Below, piece by piece: positions 8,614 through 17,612 of a stretch of 64,000 nucleotides of DNA. The translations under genes were made by a program, and so were the position numbers. The stretch comes from an uncultured Erysipelotrichaceae bacterium. Its GTDB lineage: Bacteria; Bacillota_I; Bacilli_A; Erysipelotrichales; Erysipelotrichaceae. The stretch spans positions 62,001 through 126,000 of the forward strand of contig CACYNH010000001.1 of the NCBI GenBank assembly GCA_902775735.1, given 5' to 3'. Numbering within the stretch: the stretch's first letter is position 1; each line of letters begins with the position of its first letter. Under the pieces are notes generated by a model, which saw only the letters and a list, made by a program, of their open reading frames with translations, made no database searches and was not told where the DNA came from.

Positions 8614-9486
8614 ATGTTCAAGATTTTAAAAAAGGAAGTTCTCGCGCCGAACATCTATCTCATGGATGTCGAAGCGCCGAGAGTCGCGAAGAATGCCCTG
8701 CCCGGGCAGTTCCTGATCGTCAGGGTTGACGATGAGGGTGAAAGAATCCCGCTGACGATCTGTGATTATGATTCCGAGCAGGGAATTGTCCAGATTGTTT
8801 TCCAGGCCATCGGCGCCGATACCCGCCGCATGGCAAAGCTGCAGGAAGGCGACTGTTTCCAGGATGTCGTCGGTCCGCTCGGCAGACCCAGCGACCTGAC
8901 CGAACTGCCGCTTGATGAGCTGAAGAAAATGAAAATCTGCTTCATCGCCGGCGGTGTCGGCACAGCGCCTGTCTACTGCCAGCTCAAGTGGCTGAAGAAA
9001 AACGGCGTCGATGTCGACTGCATCCAGGGCGCCAGAACAAAAGACATCATCATCCTCGAGGATGAAATGAAGGCTGTTTCCAATCTGCACATCTGCACCG
9101 ATGACGGTTCCTACGGCATCAAGGGAAATGTCTGCGTGGCCCTGCAGCAGCTCATCGACGAAGGCCGTGAATTTGACCGTGTTGTCGCGATCGGTCCGAT
9201 GATCATGATGAAGTTTGTCTGCCAGCTGACCGAAAAGCTCGGTATCGAAACAATCGTTTCCATGAACCCGATCATGGTTGACGGCACCGGCATGTGCGGC
9301 GCCTGCCGCCTGATGGTCGGCGATGAAGTGAAGTTTGCCTGCGTTGACGGTCCTGAGTTCGACGGCCACAAGGTCGATTTCGATCAGGCGATGCAGAGAA
9401 TGAGACTTTACAAGAGCGAGGAAGGAAGACTCCTTCTCAAAGAGCAGGAAGGCGAAACCCATGAGGGCGGCTGCGGAAACTGCTGA
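8614..9486 (+). CDS. nfnA: NfnA: FAD/NAD-binding ferredoxin-NADP+ reductase subunit with [2Fe-2S] site
   Basis: 290 residues. An FNR-like FAD domain (about 1-100) is followed by an NAD-binding domain with FIAGGVGTAPVY. The C-terminal part has the MCGACR cysteines and FACVDGPEFDGHKVDFD, the [2Fe-2S] region typical of the small subunit of Nfn (also annotated SudB or a PyrK-like protein). The extreme C-terminus ends in GGCGNC. With the following gene it forms the NADH-dependent reduced ferredoxin:NADP+ oxidoreductase, which couples ferredoxin and NADH oxidation to NADP+ reduction by flavin-based bifurcation. AAGGAGG precedes the ATG. A dihydroorotate dehydrogenase electron-transfer role is less likely because no pyrD is adjacent. 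Confidence 0.85.
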   Translation: MFKILKKEVLAPNIYLMDVEAPRVAKNALPGQFLIVRVDDEGERIPLTICDYDSEQGIVQIVFQAIGADTRRMAKLQEGDCFQDVVGPLGRPSDLTELPLDELKKMKICFIAGGVGTAPVYCQLKWLKKNGVDVDCIQGARTKDIIILEDEMKAVSNLHICTDDGSYGIKGNVCVALQQLIDEGREFDRVVAIGPMIMMKFVCQLTEKLGIETIVSMNPIMVDGTGMCGACRLMVGDEVKFACVDGPEFDGHKVDFDQAMQRMRLYKSEEGRLLLKEQEGETHEGGCGNC

Positions 9487-9506
9487 AGCGGAAAGGATGA
9501 ACAGAA

Positions 9507-10898
9507 ATGACAGTTGATATGTGGAAAAAGGTTCCTGTCCGTGAGCAGGACCCGAAAGTCAGAGCGGCAAATTTTGATGAAGTCTGCCTTGGCTATAACA
9601 AAGAAGAAGCGGAAGCCGAAGCACAGAGATGCCTGAACTGCAAGAACCCCTTCTGTGTTCAGGGATGCCCGGTTTCCATCAACATTCCCGGTTTCATCGC
9701 AAGAGTCAAGGAAGGCGATGTGGCCGGCGCCTATGAAGTGATCAGCCAGTCCAGCGCCCTGCCTGCTGTCTGCGGCCGTGTCTGCCCGCAGGAATCGCAG
9801 TGCGAAGGCAAATGCGTCAGAGGCATCCGCGGCGAAGCGGTCTCCATCGGCAAGCTGGAAAGATATGTCGCCGACACCGCCCGTGAGATGGGAATCAAGC
9901 CCACCGTCACAGCTGAAAAGAAAAACAAGAAGGTCGCCGTCATCGGCTCCGGTCCGGCAGGCCTGACATGTGCGGGCGATCTGGCCAGACTTGGCTATGA
10001 CGTCACCATCTTTGAAGCCCTGCATAAGGCAGGCGGCGTCCTTGTTTACGGTATTCCCGAATTCCGTCTGCCGAAGGACGCGGTTGTCGAAAAGGAAATT
10101 GAAAACGTCAGGGCGCTCGGCGTCAAAATCGAGACTGACGTTGTCATCGGCAAATCCGTCACCATTGATTCCCTGATGAAGGACGAAGGCTTTGAAGCAG
10201 TCTTCATCGGCTCCGGCGCCGGTCTGCCCCGCTTCATGCATATTCCGGGCGAACAGGCCATGGGCGTCTTCTCCGCCAATGAATACCTGACCCGTTCCAA
10301 CCTCATGAAGGCGTTCCGCGAAGATTCCAGAACCCCGATCATGAGAGCGAAGAAAACCGTCGTTGTCGGCGGCGGCAACGTCGCGATGGACGCCGCTAGA
10401 ACCGCTCTGCGTCTCGGCTCTGAAGTTCACATCGTCTACAGAAGAAGCGAAGAAGAACTGCCGGCCCGTAAGGAAGAAGTCGAGCACGCCAAACAGGAAG
10501 GCATCATCTTCGACCTGCTGACCAACCCGGTTGAAATCCACGCCGATGAAAACGGCTGGGTCAAAGGCATCACATGTATCCGGATGGAACTCGGCGAACC
10601 GGACGCTTCCGGCAGAAGATCCCCGATTCCTGTCGAAGGCAGCGAATTCTACATCGAATGCGACGCGGTCATCATGTCGCTCGGCACTTCCCCCAACCCG
10701 TTAATCTCCTCGACCACAGCCGGTCTTGAGATCAACCGCAGAAAGTGCATCGTCGCCGATGAGGCAAACGGCCAGACCTCCAAGGCAGGCGTCTTCGCCG
10801 GCGGCGACGCGGTCACCGGCGCGGCAACCGTCATCCTGGCAATGGGTGCCGGCAAAGCGGCAGCCAAAGGCATCGACGAATATCTCAGCAGTCTCTGA
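9507..10898 (+). CDS. nfnB: NfnB: GltD-like flavoprotein, large subunit of NADH-dependent ferredoxin:NADP+ oxidoreductase
   Basis: 463 residues, the length of NfnB and GltD-type proteins. The N-terminal domain holds the cysteines for two [4Fe-4S] clusters (CLNCKNPFCVQGCP and CGRVCPQESQCEGKC). Then come an FAD-binding Rossmann motif VIGSGPAGL and an NADPH motif VVGGGNVAMDAAR. It starts 20 bases after nfnA in the same operon, and there is no gltB large chain nearby. These facts favour bifurcating Nfn over glutamate synthase. A strong terminator follows. Confidence 0.87.
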   Translation: MTVDMWKKVPVREQDPKVRAANFDEVCLGYNKEEAEAEAQRCLNCKNPFCVQGCPVSINIPGFIARVKEGDVAGAYEVISQSSALPAVCGRVCPQESQCEGKCVRGIRGEAVSIGKLERYVADTAREMGIKPTVTAEKKNKKVAVIGSGPAGLTCAGDLARLGYDVTIFEALHKAGGVLVYGIPEFRLPKDAVVEKEIENVRALGVKIETDVVIGKSVTIDSLMKDEGFEAVFIGSGAGLPRFMHIPGEQAMGVFSANEYLTRSNLMKAFREDSRTPIMRAKKTVVVGGGNVAMDAARTALRLGSEVHIVYRRSEEELPARKEEVEHAKQEGIIFDLLTNPVEIHADENGWVKGITCIRMELGEPDASGRRSPIPVEGSEFYIECDAVIMSLGTSPNPLISSTTAGLEINRRKCIVADEANGQTSKAGVFAGGDAVTGAATVILAMGAGKAAAKGIDEYLSSL

Positions 10899-10906
10899 AA
10901 ACAATG

Positions 10907-10955
10907 AAGGCATGGCACTGAAGGAATTAATCCCTCAGGCCATGCCTGTTTTTTT
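10907..10955. terminator. Bidirectional terminator between nfnB and the anti-sigma gene
   Basis: Long hairpin with outer arms AAGGCATGGC and GCCATGCCT, further inner pairing, and a T7 run on the plus strand. The minus-strand side has TTTTC. It serves both convergent genes. Confidence 0.85.
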
Positions 10956-11835
10956 AAAGATCCTTTACGGCCTTCATTTCCCTTCTGCGCAAGTCAAAGC
11001 ACAGGAAGAAGATGGATAAGAAAAAGCACAGCAGGCCGATCAGGGAGACATCCCTGACGGGGCTCCACGTCGCTGCGTTGATTCCCCTTTCCACAATCAT
11101 CGAGGCAAGACACCAGGACAGCGGGATCAGTGTCAGCTTCTGCAGGATGACACCCGCCTTTGTTTTACGCAGCAGGAAGCCGCCGCAGGCGCCCAGAATG
11201 GTCAGGCCGCCTGCCGCCAGGAACCAGAAGTTCAGCGCCAGCCGCCTGAGCGTTTTGGAGCCGCCCTCTTCCGGTCCGTAAAGCTGCACATCGGAAGCCA
11301 TACTGTCTTTGTTTCCCCGGAACCAGATTTTGTCAGCCCTGATCAGTGTATCTTCCGCTGAAGGAGCTTTCCAGAGCTGATCCAGCGCGGATGTCCAGCA
11401 TTCAAGATCGGCCGTCTCATATCCGTCCGGATCCATATAGGTCACACTTCTGATATGGCGCACATCATCTTTGAAGTGCACAAGAATCCCGCCTTCGGTT
11501 TCCTGAACGCTGTCAACAGCCTGGGCGTATCCAAGATACCGGGGCGTGCTGAGCAGCGCGTAAAGAGCGATTACAATGGAAGCGGCCAGAGCTGCGATCA
11601 TCACAGCCAGCCCTCTTTTTTTCTTTCTGAATGTCTTTGAGAATTCCTTCAGCGGCAGTTCCTTTTCAGGAAGTTCCTCCGCCGCCATCACATCACTGCG
11701 CAAAGCGTCCAGCGCTTCCTGACATTCCTTACATGTTCTAAGATGCTCCTCAATCAGTTCATTGCTGGAAGGAGAAGTCATCCCCTCCGCATAAAGCGGT
11801 AACAGATCCTTTACGATCTCACAGTCATTCCTCAT
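10954..11835 (-). CDS. Membrane anti-sigma factor with N-terminal zinc-finger
   Basis: 293 residues from the start at 11835, chosen because MRNDCEIVKDLLPLY is the usual start of this family; the upstream in-frame stretch lies inside the sigma gene. The zf-HC2 site is Cys5 plus HLRTCKEC. A membrane segment lies near 77-98 and three more hydrophobic segments fill the C-terminal 100 residues. Between them sits an extracytoplasmic domain (about 100-190). It should hold the ECF sigma factor inactive until an envelope signal arrives. The start overlaps the sigma gene by 11 bases, so the two are coupled. Confidence 0.87.
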   Translation of the reverse strand: MRNDCEIVKDLLPLYAEGMTSPSSNELIEEHLRTCKECQEALDALRSDVMAAEELPEKELPLKEFSKTFRKKKRGLAVMIAALAASIVIALYALLSTPRYLGYAQAVDSVQETEGGILVHFKDDVRHIRSVTYMDPDGYETADLECWTSALDQLWKAPSAEDTLIRADKIWFRGNKDSMASDVQLYGPEEGGSKTLRRLALNFWFLAAGGLTILGACGGFLLRKTKAGVILQKLTLIPLSWCLASMIVERGINAATWSPVRDVSLIGLLCFFLSIFFLCFDLRRREMKAVKDL

Positions 11836-12319
11836 CCTGTTCTGTTTCCTTTCTGACCATTTCCTTTGCCCGGTGGGCAGTGACACAGGCCCAGTTCTCG
11901 CTTTTTTCATAGCGGGCCGCGATTTCCCTGAAGCTTTCATTGTCCACATACCGCAGCAGGAAGACTGTCCGGTAAGGTTCTCTGAGCTTTCCGGCCGCTT
12001 CAAGAACCTCCTGCACCTGCCGTCTTCTTTCTGCCTGTTCGGGCGAGTTCACAGGGTCCGGGATGCGCATCATGCCGGTGTCCGAAATGTCTGCGAACTT
12101 TTTGTTCTGGCGCACCTGATCCAGCCAGATATTCCTGGCGATCGCGCACAGCCAGCTGTGAAGGGAACTTTGATGGCGGAAGGAAGACATCGCCCGCATG
12201 GCCCGGAAAAAGGTTTCCGCCGTGATCTCCTCAGCCAGACTTTCGTTATGGGTCAGCTTCAGAGTGTAGCGCCAGACAGCCGTGAAATATGTTCTGTAGA
12301 TTTCTTCAAAATCTTCCAT
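11825..12319 (-). CDS. ECF-type RNA polymerase sigma factor
   Basis: 164 residues with only regions 2 and 4. Region 2 shows FFRAMRAMSSFRHQSSLHSWLCAIA (interrupted here: about residues 38-62) and region 4 shows FREIAARYEKSENWACVTAHRAK. It directs transcription of a stress regulon under control of the downstream anti-sigma factor. AAGGGG lies about 9 bases before the ATG. Its upstream region carries an ECF-type promoter, so it likely activates its own operon. The signal and the wider regulon are not visible. Confidence 0.93.
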   Translation of the reverse strand: MEDFEEIYRTYFTAVWRYTLKLTHNESLAEEITAETFFRAMRAMSSFRHQSSLHSWLCAIARNIWLDQVRQNKKFADISDTGMMRIPDPVNSPEQAERRRQVQEVLEAAGKLREPYRTVFLLRYVDNESFREIAARYEKSENWACVTAHRAKEMVRKETEQDEE

Positions 12320-12340
12320 CTCTTTTTCCCCTTCTGTCTG

Positions 12341-12369
12341 TTAGACGCTTCAAAGGCGGAAACCTTACA
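12341..12369 (-). promoter_or_regulatory. ECF-type autoregulatory promoter
   Basis: Minus-strand TGTAAGGTTT (12360-12369) and CGTCTAA (12341-12347); 16 bases separate TGTAAG from CGTC. This is the usual shape of promoters read by Bacillota ECF factors and sits just before the sigma gene. Confidence 0.7.
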
Positions 12370-12378
12370 AGGTTTTTG

Positions 12379-12407
12379 AAAAAAATCCGGACTTTCGCAA
12401 TCCGGAT
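12379..12407 (-). terminator. Terminator of the symporter-fusion gene
   Basis: Stem ATCCGGA/TCCGGAT (12385-12391, 12401-12407) with TTTTTTTC on the minus strand. Confidence 0.85.
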
Positions 12408-12417
12408 CACAATACAG

Positions 12418-14025
12418 TCAGCTGTGTGAGGCTTCCTTATGGATCACCTTCTGGCTGACCAGGCCGATCGGAGCGGCCTGCAGGACGAGCTCAAGCTGCA
12501 GGATGGCCTGATTGAAGGCACCGGCAATCACGCCGAAGATAATATCGGCGATCATTCCCGCGACAAGGGCGGGACGCGGAATGCCGAGTGCCGCGAAGAT
12601 CGTCATGAATGAGATCAGCGATACCCCGGCCACAGGCGGAGAAGCCATGGAAAGCACGACGGTCAGAAACAGCAGGAAGAAATACCATGTGAAGGAAGCT
12701 TCCACATTGTAGATTGTCGCCGCGTAAACGGAGAAGACAATCAGTTCAATCAATGAGGACGGCATGAAGAGAACCAGTCCGGAGGGAAGCGACGCTTTGG
12801 CAAAATGCCTTTCCACGCCAAGCGAGGAAATGCAGGATTTTTCAATATAGGAGTAGGCGTCGTTGATCGAGCCGGTGCGCAGGGTCACGTTGAATGACTG
12901 CTTCAGTTTTCCCAGCAATAAACCCACCGGCACTTTGAAGCGCCTTGATACAGCCAGCACCCAGATCATAAGGGTGACGGTGCTCAGAATGCAGAAAATC
13001 AAAAACGGAATCCAGATATTGCGGAAGATCGCGATATCCCCCCTCCAGATGATCAGGGTCATCAGGACAACCGAGAAGAACGGAACCGCCGAGGAAACCC
13101 ATTCCGCCAGCTGCAGCCCGATGCCGTAGCACTGGTGAATAAATGATTCGACAACGTCCGATTCAAAACGGAGTTTGTTGATGGCGGCGCCGATAAAGAC
13201 GGCCATTAAGACAAGCTGGGCGGTATTGACGGTCACAAACGGGCTGATCATATCTTCAGCCATGATTCCGAACAGAGTATCCAGAACATCCGAGAATTCC
13301 GAAGTGCCGATCGCCGATTTGATGAAGTCCAGCGGCAGCAGCGGCATGATCGCAAACAGCACCGCGACAGCCAGCACAATCAGCAGCGAGATATAGCGCA
13401 GAATGACCTTTTTCTTGTTGCCGCCCTGCACATCAACCGTGCTCAGGTTCAGAACCGTGTTCAGCACAAGGATGAAGATGAGCGGTCCGCAAAGCAGGTT
13501 GAGCGTGCGCATCCATAAATCGAAGAACGGATCAAGGATGGTGTTGTTGATGACGGAAATCACACTCCTGCTGATCAGCAGGCGGCCCATAACCCCAAAC
13601 AGCATACCGAGCGCCACACAGATCAGAAGCTTCAGCACCGGATTCATGTGCTTTCTCGGCAGGATCAGGCGCAGGTGGTTTTTCCCAAAGGTATATGAGT
13701 AATGCGGCGAAATGCCGATATCGCTGAGCAGCGAAGCACTCCAGTTTTCCGTTTGGTCATCCGAAAGCACAAGCGGATTGTACGCCGGTCCGCCCAGTGA
13801 GATATGGATTTCATTTTCCGTAAAGCGCCTGCCGATGAAGACATGCATGGTCTGATCATCCGGGAAGTGATCATAGAACCTCAGCAGTGCTTCCTCAATG
13901 GAAAGACGGATCCTGAGGATTGTCGCCGGATCGGTTTCCGACGTCTCCATATAGGAAGCCAGCTGCTCTGAAACCTCATCAATGGCAGCGCTGTTCAAAA
14001 TCAGATTTTTATCATAAGAAGCCAT
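12418..14025 (-). CDS. GHKL-like domain fused to a dicarboxylate/amino-acid:cation symporter (SDF family)
   Basis: 535 residues. Residues 1-125 have no membrane segment and read like a GHKL/RsbW-type ATP-binding fold: LRIRLSIEEALLRF resembles the N-box helix and LGGPAYNPL resembles the D-x-G-x-P loop, but the N-box Asn and the loop Asp are missing, so nucleotide binding is doubtful. Residues 128-535 form an SDF/GltP-like transporter with many membrane segments. The usual NMDGT and serine-rich hairpin motifs are altered (FMPSS, TGSINDAYS), and the substrate-binding helix keeps an Asp (IADIIFGVIAG) without the Arg that fixes glutamate or aspartate in classic members. GGAG precedes the start. 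Substrate and regulation are unknown; it could be a sensor-transporter. Confidence 0.75.
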   Translation of the reverse strand: MASYDKNLILNSAAIDEVSEQLASYMETSETDPATILRIRLSIEEALLRFYDHFPDDQTMHVFIGRRFTENEIHISLGGPAYNPLVLSDDQTENWSASLLSDIGISPHYSYTFGKNHLRLILPRKHMNPVLKLLICVALGMLFGVMGRLLISRSVISVINNTILDPFFDLWMRTLNLLCGPLIFILVLNTVLNLSTVDVQGGNKKKVILRYISLLIVLAVAVLFAIMPLLPLDFIKSAIGTSEFSDVLDTLFGIMAEDMISPFVTVNTAQLVLMAVFIGAAINKLRFESDVVESFIHQCYGIGLQLAEWVSSAVPFFSVVLMTLIIWRGDIAIFRNIWIPFLIFCILSTVTLMIWVLAVSRRFKVPVGLLLGKLKQSFNVTLRTGSINDAYSYIEKSCISSLGVERHFAKASLPSGLVLFMPSSLIELIVFSVYAATIYNVEASFTWYFFLLFLTVVLSMASPPVAGVSLISFMTIFAALGIPRPALVAGMIADIIFGVIAGAFNQAILQLELVLQAAPIGLVSQKVIHKEASHS

Positions 14026-14073
14026 ACTTCATCTCCATTGATAGTGTACCAAATCCATTACGCACCGGCATAC

Positions 14074-14107
14074 CAAAAAGAAACGGGACTTTTTTAATAT
14101 GTCCCGT
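14074..14107 (-). terminator. Terminator of the GH1-ABC exporter operon
   Basis: Stem ACGGGAC/GTCCCGT (14083-14089, 14101-14107) with TTCTTTTT on the minus strand. Confidence 0.8.
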
Positions 14108-14117
14108 GATCTGTATT

Positions 14118-15860
14118 TCAGGCAGCCGCGCTGCTGACAAACTGCGAATTGTAGAGTTCGGCATAGAAGCCGCCTTTATCCATCAGTTCCTCATGGGAGC
14201 CCTGTTCTATGATCCTGCCTTCCTTCATGACCAGAATCACATCGGCGGAGCGGATCGTGGAAAGACGGTGGGCGACGATGAAGCTTGTTCTGCCCTTCAT
14301 CAGTTCATCGAAAGCCTTCTGGATCTTGATTTCCGTCAGAGTATCGATTGAGGAGGTCGCCTCATCCAGAATGAGCACCGGCGGCAGCGCCAGCATGACC
14401 CTTGTGATGCAGAGCAGCTGCTTCTGTCCGGCTGAGAAAGAATCCTCACTGATGGGCGTGTCGAGTTTCTGCGGCAGCCTGCGGATGAACTCCCAGCTGT
14501 GGGCTTTGCGGCAGGCGTCGATGATTTCCTCATCCGTCGCATCCGGGCGCCCGAAGGCCAGGTTTTCCCGGACAGTACCTGACTGCAGCCATGTTTCCTG
14601 CAGAACCATTCCGTACTGCTCACGCAGCGAATGGCGCGTCACATCGCGGATTTCATGGCCGTTGACATGGATTGTGCCGCTGTCGATTTCATAGAAGCGC
14701 ATCAGCAGGTTGATGAAAGTGGTCTTTCCGCAGCCGGTCGGACCGACAATGGCGATATGCTGGCCGGGCTTCACATCGAGGTTGAAGTTTTCGATCAGCG
14801 GTCTTTCCGGAACATAGCGGAAGCTGACGTCCTTTAACTGCACACTGCCTTCCCTGCTTTCGATGACGCCGTCCTTTTCCGGCACCTCCGGTTCGGCTTC
14901 GATCAGTTCGAACACCCGGGCCGCGCAGGCAAGTGCGTTCTGGAATTCAGTGACAACGGAGCTGATATCATTGAATGGTTTCATATACTGGTTGGCGTAT
15001 GACAGCATGACCGACAGTCCGCCCACACTCAGCATGCCCCCCAGAATCAGGAAACTGCCCACAAGCGCCACTGCCGCGTAGATCATGGAGTTGACCGCCC
15101 TGGTGCAGGGATTGGTCAGAGAGCTGATGAAGATCGCTTTCTGAGAATACTCCTTCACCTCTTCATTGACTTTTCTGAAACGGAGAGAGGCCCGCTTTCC
15201 ATAGCCGAAAGCCTGTACGAGTTTCTGATTGGTGATCATTTCATCAATCAGCGCGGTCTGCGCGCCGCGGGCGGCGGCCTGTTTGCGGAACATCTCAAAG
15301 GATCTTGAAGCGATCACTTTGGCGGCGATGAAACTGACCGGCGTCAGGGCGATCACCAGCAGGGTGATCTGCCAGCTGCGCATGAACATGAAGACAAGCG
15401 TCACAATAATGGTCAGCACGCCGGAAAACAGCTGTGTGAGTCCCAGCAGCAGCCCGTCGGAGAGCTGGTCGGTATCGGCGATGATGCGGCCGGTGATGTC
15501 GCCGGTGGAATGGGCATCGATATATTTCATCGGGATGACCTGGATATGGCGGATCGCCTTTGCCCGGATGTCATAGACGACCCGGTAAGTCAGATGATTG
15601 TTGACGAGGTTCATGACCCATGTGCACAGCGAAGAGATGGCAACACAGATCAGAACCCGCACAAGCATCGCTGACACAACAGCGGGATCCACTCTTCCCT
15701 GTCCCGCGATCGCGTCAATGGCGTCGCCGAACAGGATCGGCACATAGAGCGTCAGCACAACAGTGACAGCCGCAAGAACCAGTGATAATACAAGCCACAG
15801 AGAATAGCGGCCGACCATCCGCATCAGTTTCTTCATCGTTTCCATGGATGTGCTTTTCAT
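14118..15860 (-). CDS. ABC exporter half-transporter, canonical-ATPase subunit
   Basis: 580 residues: six membrane segments (about 1-320) then a nucleotide-binding domain. Walker A is GPTGCGKTT, Walker B LILDEATSSID keeps the catalytic Glu, and the switch His is present in VAHRLST. The ABC signature is degenerate (FSAGQKQLL instead of LSGGQ). With the upstream partner this makes an asymmetric heterodimeric exporter of the BmrCD/LmrCD/TM287-288 class. The start overlaps the partner by 4 bases. Likely cargo is a drug, lipid or peptide, undetermined here. Confidence 0.9.
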   Translation of the reverse strand: MKSTSMETMKKLMRMVGRYSLWLVLSLVLAAVTVVLTLYVPILFGDAIDAIAGQGRVDPAVVSAMLVRVLICVAISSLCTWVMNLVNNHLTYRVVYDIRAKAIRHIQVIPMKYIDAHSTGDITGRIIADTDQLSDGLLLGLTQLFSGVLTIIVTLVFMFMRSWQITLLVIALTPVSFIAAKVIASRSFEMFRKQAAARGAQTALIDEMITNQKLVQAFGYGKRASLRFRKVNEEVKEYSQKAIFISSLTNPCTRAVNSMIYAAVALVGSFLILGGMLSVGGLSVMLSYANQYMKPFNDISSVVTEFQNALACAARVFELIEAEPEVPEKDGVIESREGSVQLKDVSFRYVPERPLIENFNLDVKPGQHIAIVGPTGCGKTTFINLLMRFYEIDSGTIHVNGHEIRDVTRHSLREQYGMVLQETWLQSGTVRENLAFGRPDATDEEIIDACRKAHSWEFIRRLPQKLDTPISEDSFSAGQKQLLCITRVMLALPPVLILDEATSSIDTLTEIKIQKAFDELMKGRTSFIVAHRLSTIRSADVILVMKEGRIIEQGSHEELMDKGGFYAELYNSQFVSSAAA

Positions 15861-17608
15861 GCCTGCACCTCCTGTAAAGATGAGGATCTTCTGTGATCCG
15901 GATACTGGGATTCGTAGATCTGACGGTAGACTTCACAGCTTTCCAGCAGCTCCTCATGGGTTCCTTCCCCGGCGATCATGCCGTCAAAAAGCACCAGGAT
16001 GGTATCGGCATAGCGGATCGAGGAAATGCGCTGGCTGATAATGAAAGTTGTGATGCCGGCAAGATCGCAGCGGATCGCGGTGCGCAGCCTGGCGTCGGTG
16101 GCGAAGTCAAGGGCGCTGGCGGAATCATCCAGAATCAGGATTTCCGGTTTATGGACAAGGGCTCTGGCGATGGTCAGGCGCTGCCTCTGGCCGCCGGAAA
16201 GATTGCGGCCGCCCTGCTCAATCATGAAATCAAGTTTTCCGTCCTTGCCTTCAACGACGTCCTTCGCCTGGGCGGTTTCCAGAGCCTGCCAGATTTCTTC
16301 GTCAGTCGCGGACTCATTGGCGATCTTCATGTTGTCGCGCACACTGCCGGCAAACAGCACCGCCTTCTGGGGCACCATGCCGATGAGAGCCGTGAGATCT
16401 TCTCTTGTATAGTCTTCAATCGCAAGACCGTTGACTGAAATCTTTCCTTCCGTGGCGTCATAATAGCGGCCGGTCATATTCGCGATCGTCGACTTGCCGG
16501 AGCCGGTGGCGCCGATGATGCCGACGGTTTGTCCCTTTTTCACCGCAAAGGAAATGTCGCTGACGGCCGGTTCAGAAGCGCCGGCGTAAGTGAAGCTGAC
16601 ATGGTCAAAGCGGACCGCTTCATCCGAAGGTTCCGCATGCTTTGTTGTTTCAGGATAAACAATGGAAGGCTGCTCATCCAGAACCGACTGGACTCTTGCG
16701 GCACAGGCCAGCGACTTGTCGATTGTGATGATCAGGCTTGCCAGCTTGATCAGCTCGACAATGATCTGCGCCATGTAGTTGTAAAGCGCGACGACGTCGC
16801 CCTGCTCGATCGCTCCGAGCGTGACCCGCCATCCGGCTTCTCTGATCAGCATCACAGTCGCGATATTGATGAGCGCGTAGGTTAACGGATTCAATAATGC
16901 GGAAATCCGGCCGACCTTTTCATTAATGAATGTCAGTGCCTCACTGGCTTCATCAAAAGCGGCCACCTCATCCTGTTCCTTGCGGAAGGCGCGGATGACG
17001 CGCACGCCGGTCAGGCTGTCCCTTGTTTTGCCAAGCACTTTGTCCAGGGCGTTCTGCACTTTTTTATAAAGCGGAATACTGATGAGCATGATGCCGAAGA
17101 CGGCAACGGAAAGAACCGGAATCGCGCCCAAGAAAATCAGAGCGCACTGCACATCGATGGTAAAGGCCATGAACATTGCGCCGAAAACAATGAACGGGCT
17201 TCTCAGAAGCAGACGCAGCGCCAGGTTCAGGCCGTTCTGCATCTGGTTGACGTCGGAAGTCAGTCTTGTGATCAGGGTATTGGCGCCGATGGTGTCAAGA
17301 GAGCTCCAGGATAGGTTCTGGACATGATCAAAGAGCGCCTGGCGCACATTGGCCGCAAAGCCGACCGAGGCTTTGGAGGCGAAGTACTGGGCGGTAAACG
17401 AACAGGCAAGGCCGCAGACGGCCATGCCGATCAGCAGAATGAAGCGGCTGTAAAGAACACCGGCGTCGCCGTTGACGATCCCGCTGTCGATCATGTCCGC
17501 CACAATCAGGGGAACCGTCAGATCGAAAACAACCTCGAGCAGCTTGAACAGCGGCGCGATGATGCTTTCCTTCCGGTATTCCCTGAGATAAATCAGAAGT
17601 TTCTTCAT
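15857..17608 (-). CDS. ABC exporter half-transporter, degenerate-ATPase subunit
   Basis: 583 residues with the same layout: six membrane segments then an ABC domain. Walker A GATGSGKST and signature NLSGGQRQR are canonical, but Walker B reads LILDDSASALD (catalytic Glu replaced by Asp) and the switch region is ISQRISS (His replaced by Gln). These are the changes seen in the degenerate half of heterodimeric exporters, and they pair with the weak signature of the downstream subunit to form the inactive site. It begins 4 bases after the GH1 gene, so the three genes are one transcript. Confidence 0.9.
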   Translation of the reverse strand: MKKLLIYLREYRKESIIAPLFKLLEVVFDLTVPLIVADMIDSGIVNGDAGVLYSRFILLIGMAVCGLACSFTAQYFASKASVGFAANVRQALFDHVQNLSWSSLDTIGANTLITRLTSDVNQMQNGLNLALRLLLRSPFIVFGAMFMAFTIDVQCALIFLGAIPVLSVAVFGIMLISIPLYKKVQNALDKVLGKTRDSLTGVRVIRAFRKEQDEVAAFDEASEALTFINEKVGRISALLNPLTYALINIATVMLIREAGWRVTLGAIEQGDVVALYNYMAQIIVELIKLASLIITIDKSLACAARVQSVLDEQPSIVYPETTKHAEPSDEAVRFDHVSFTYAGASEPAVSDISFAVKKGQTVGIIGATGSGKSTIANMTGRYYDATEGKISVNGLAIEDYTREDLTALIGMVPQKAVLFAGSVRDNMKIANESATDEEIWQALETAQAKDVVEGKDGKLDFMIEQGGRNLSGGQRQRLTIARALVHKPEILILDDSASALDFATDARLRTAIRCDLAGITTFIISQRISSIRYADTILVLFDGMIAGEGTHEELLESCEVYRQIYESQYPDHRRSSSLQEVQA

Positions 17609-17612
17609 AAAA

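Noticed and set aside
9408-10541. A 377-codon minus-strand frame opposite nfnB
   Set aside because: nfnB carries clear Fe-S and Rossmann motifs; the opposite frame has none.
10954-12003. A longer anti-sigma frame starting at 12003
   Set aside because: The first 56 codons lie inside the sigma gene and do not resemble the family; the zinc-finger start MRNDCEIVKDLL at 11835 is the natural start.
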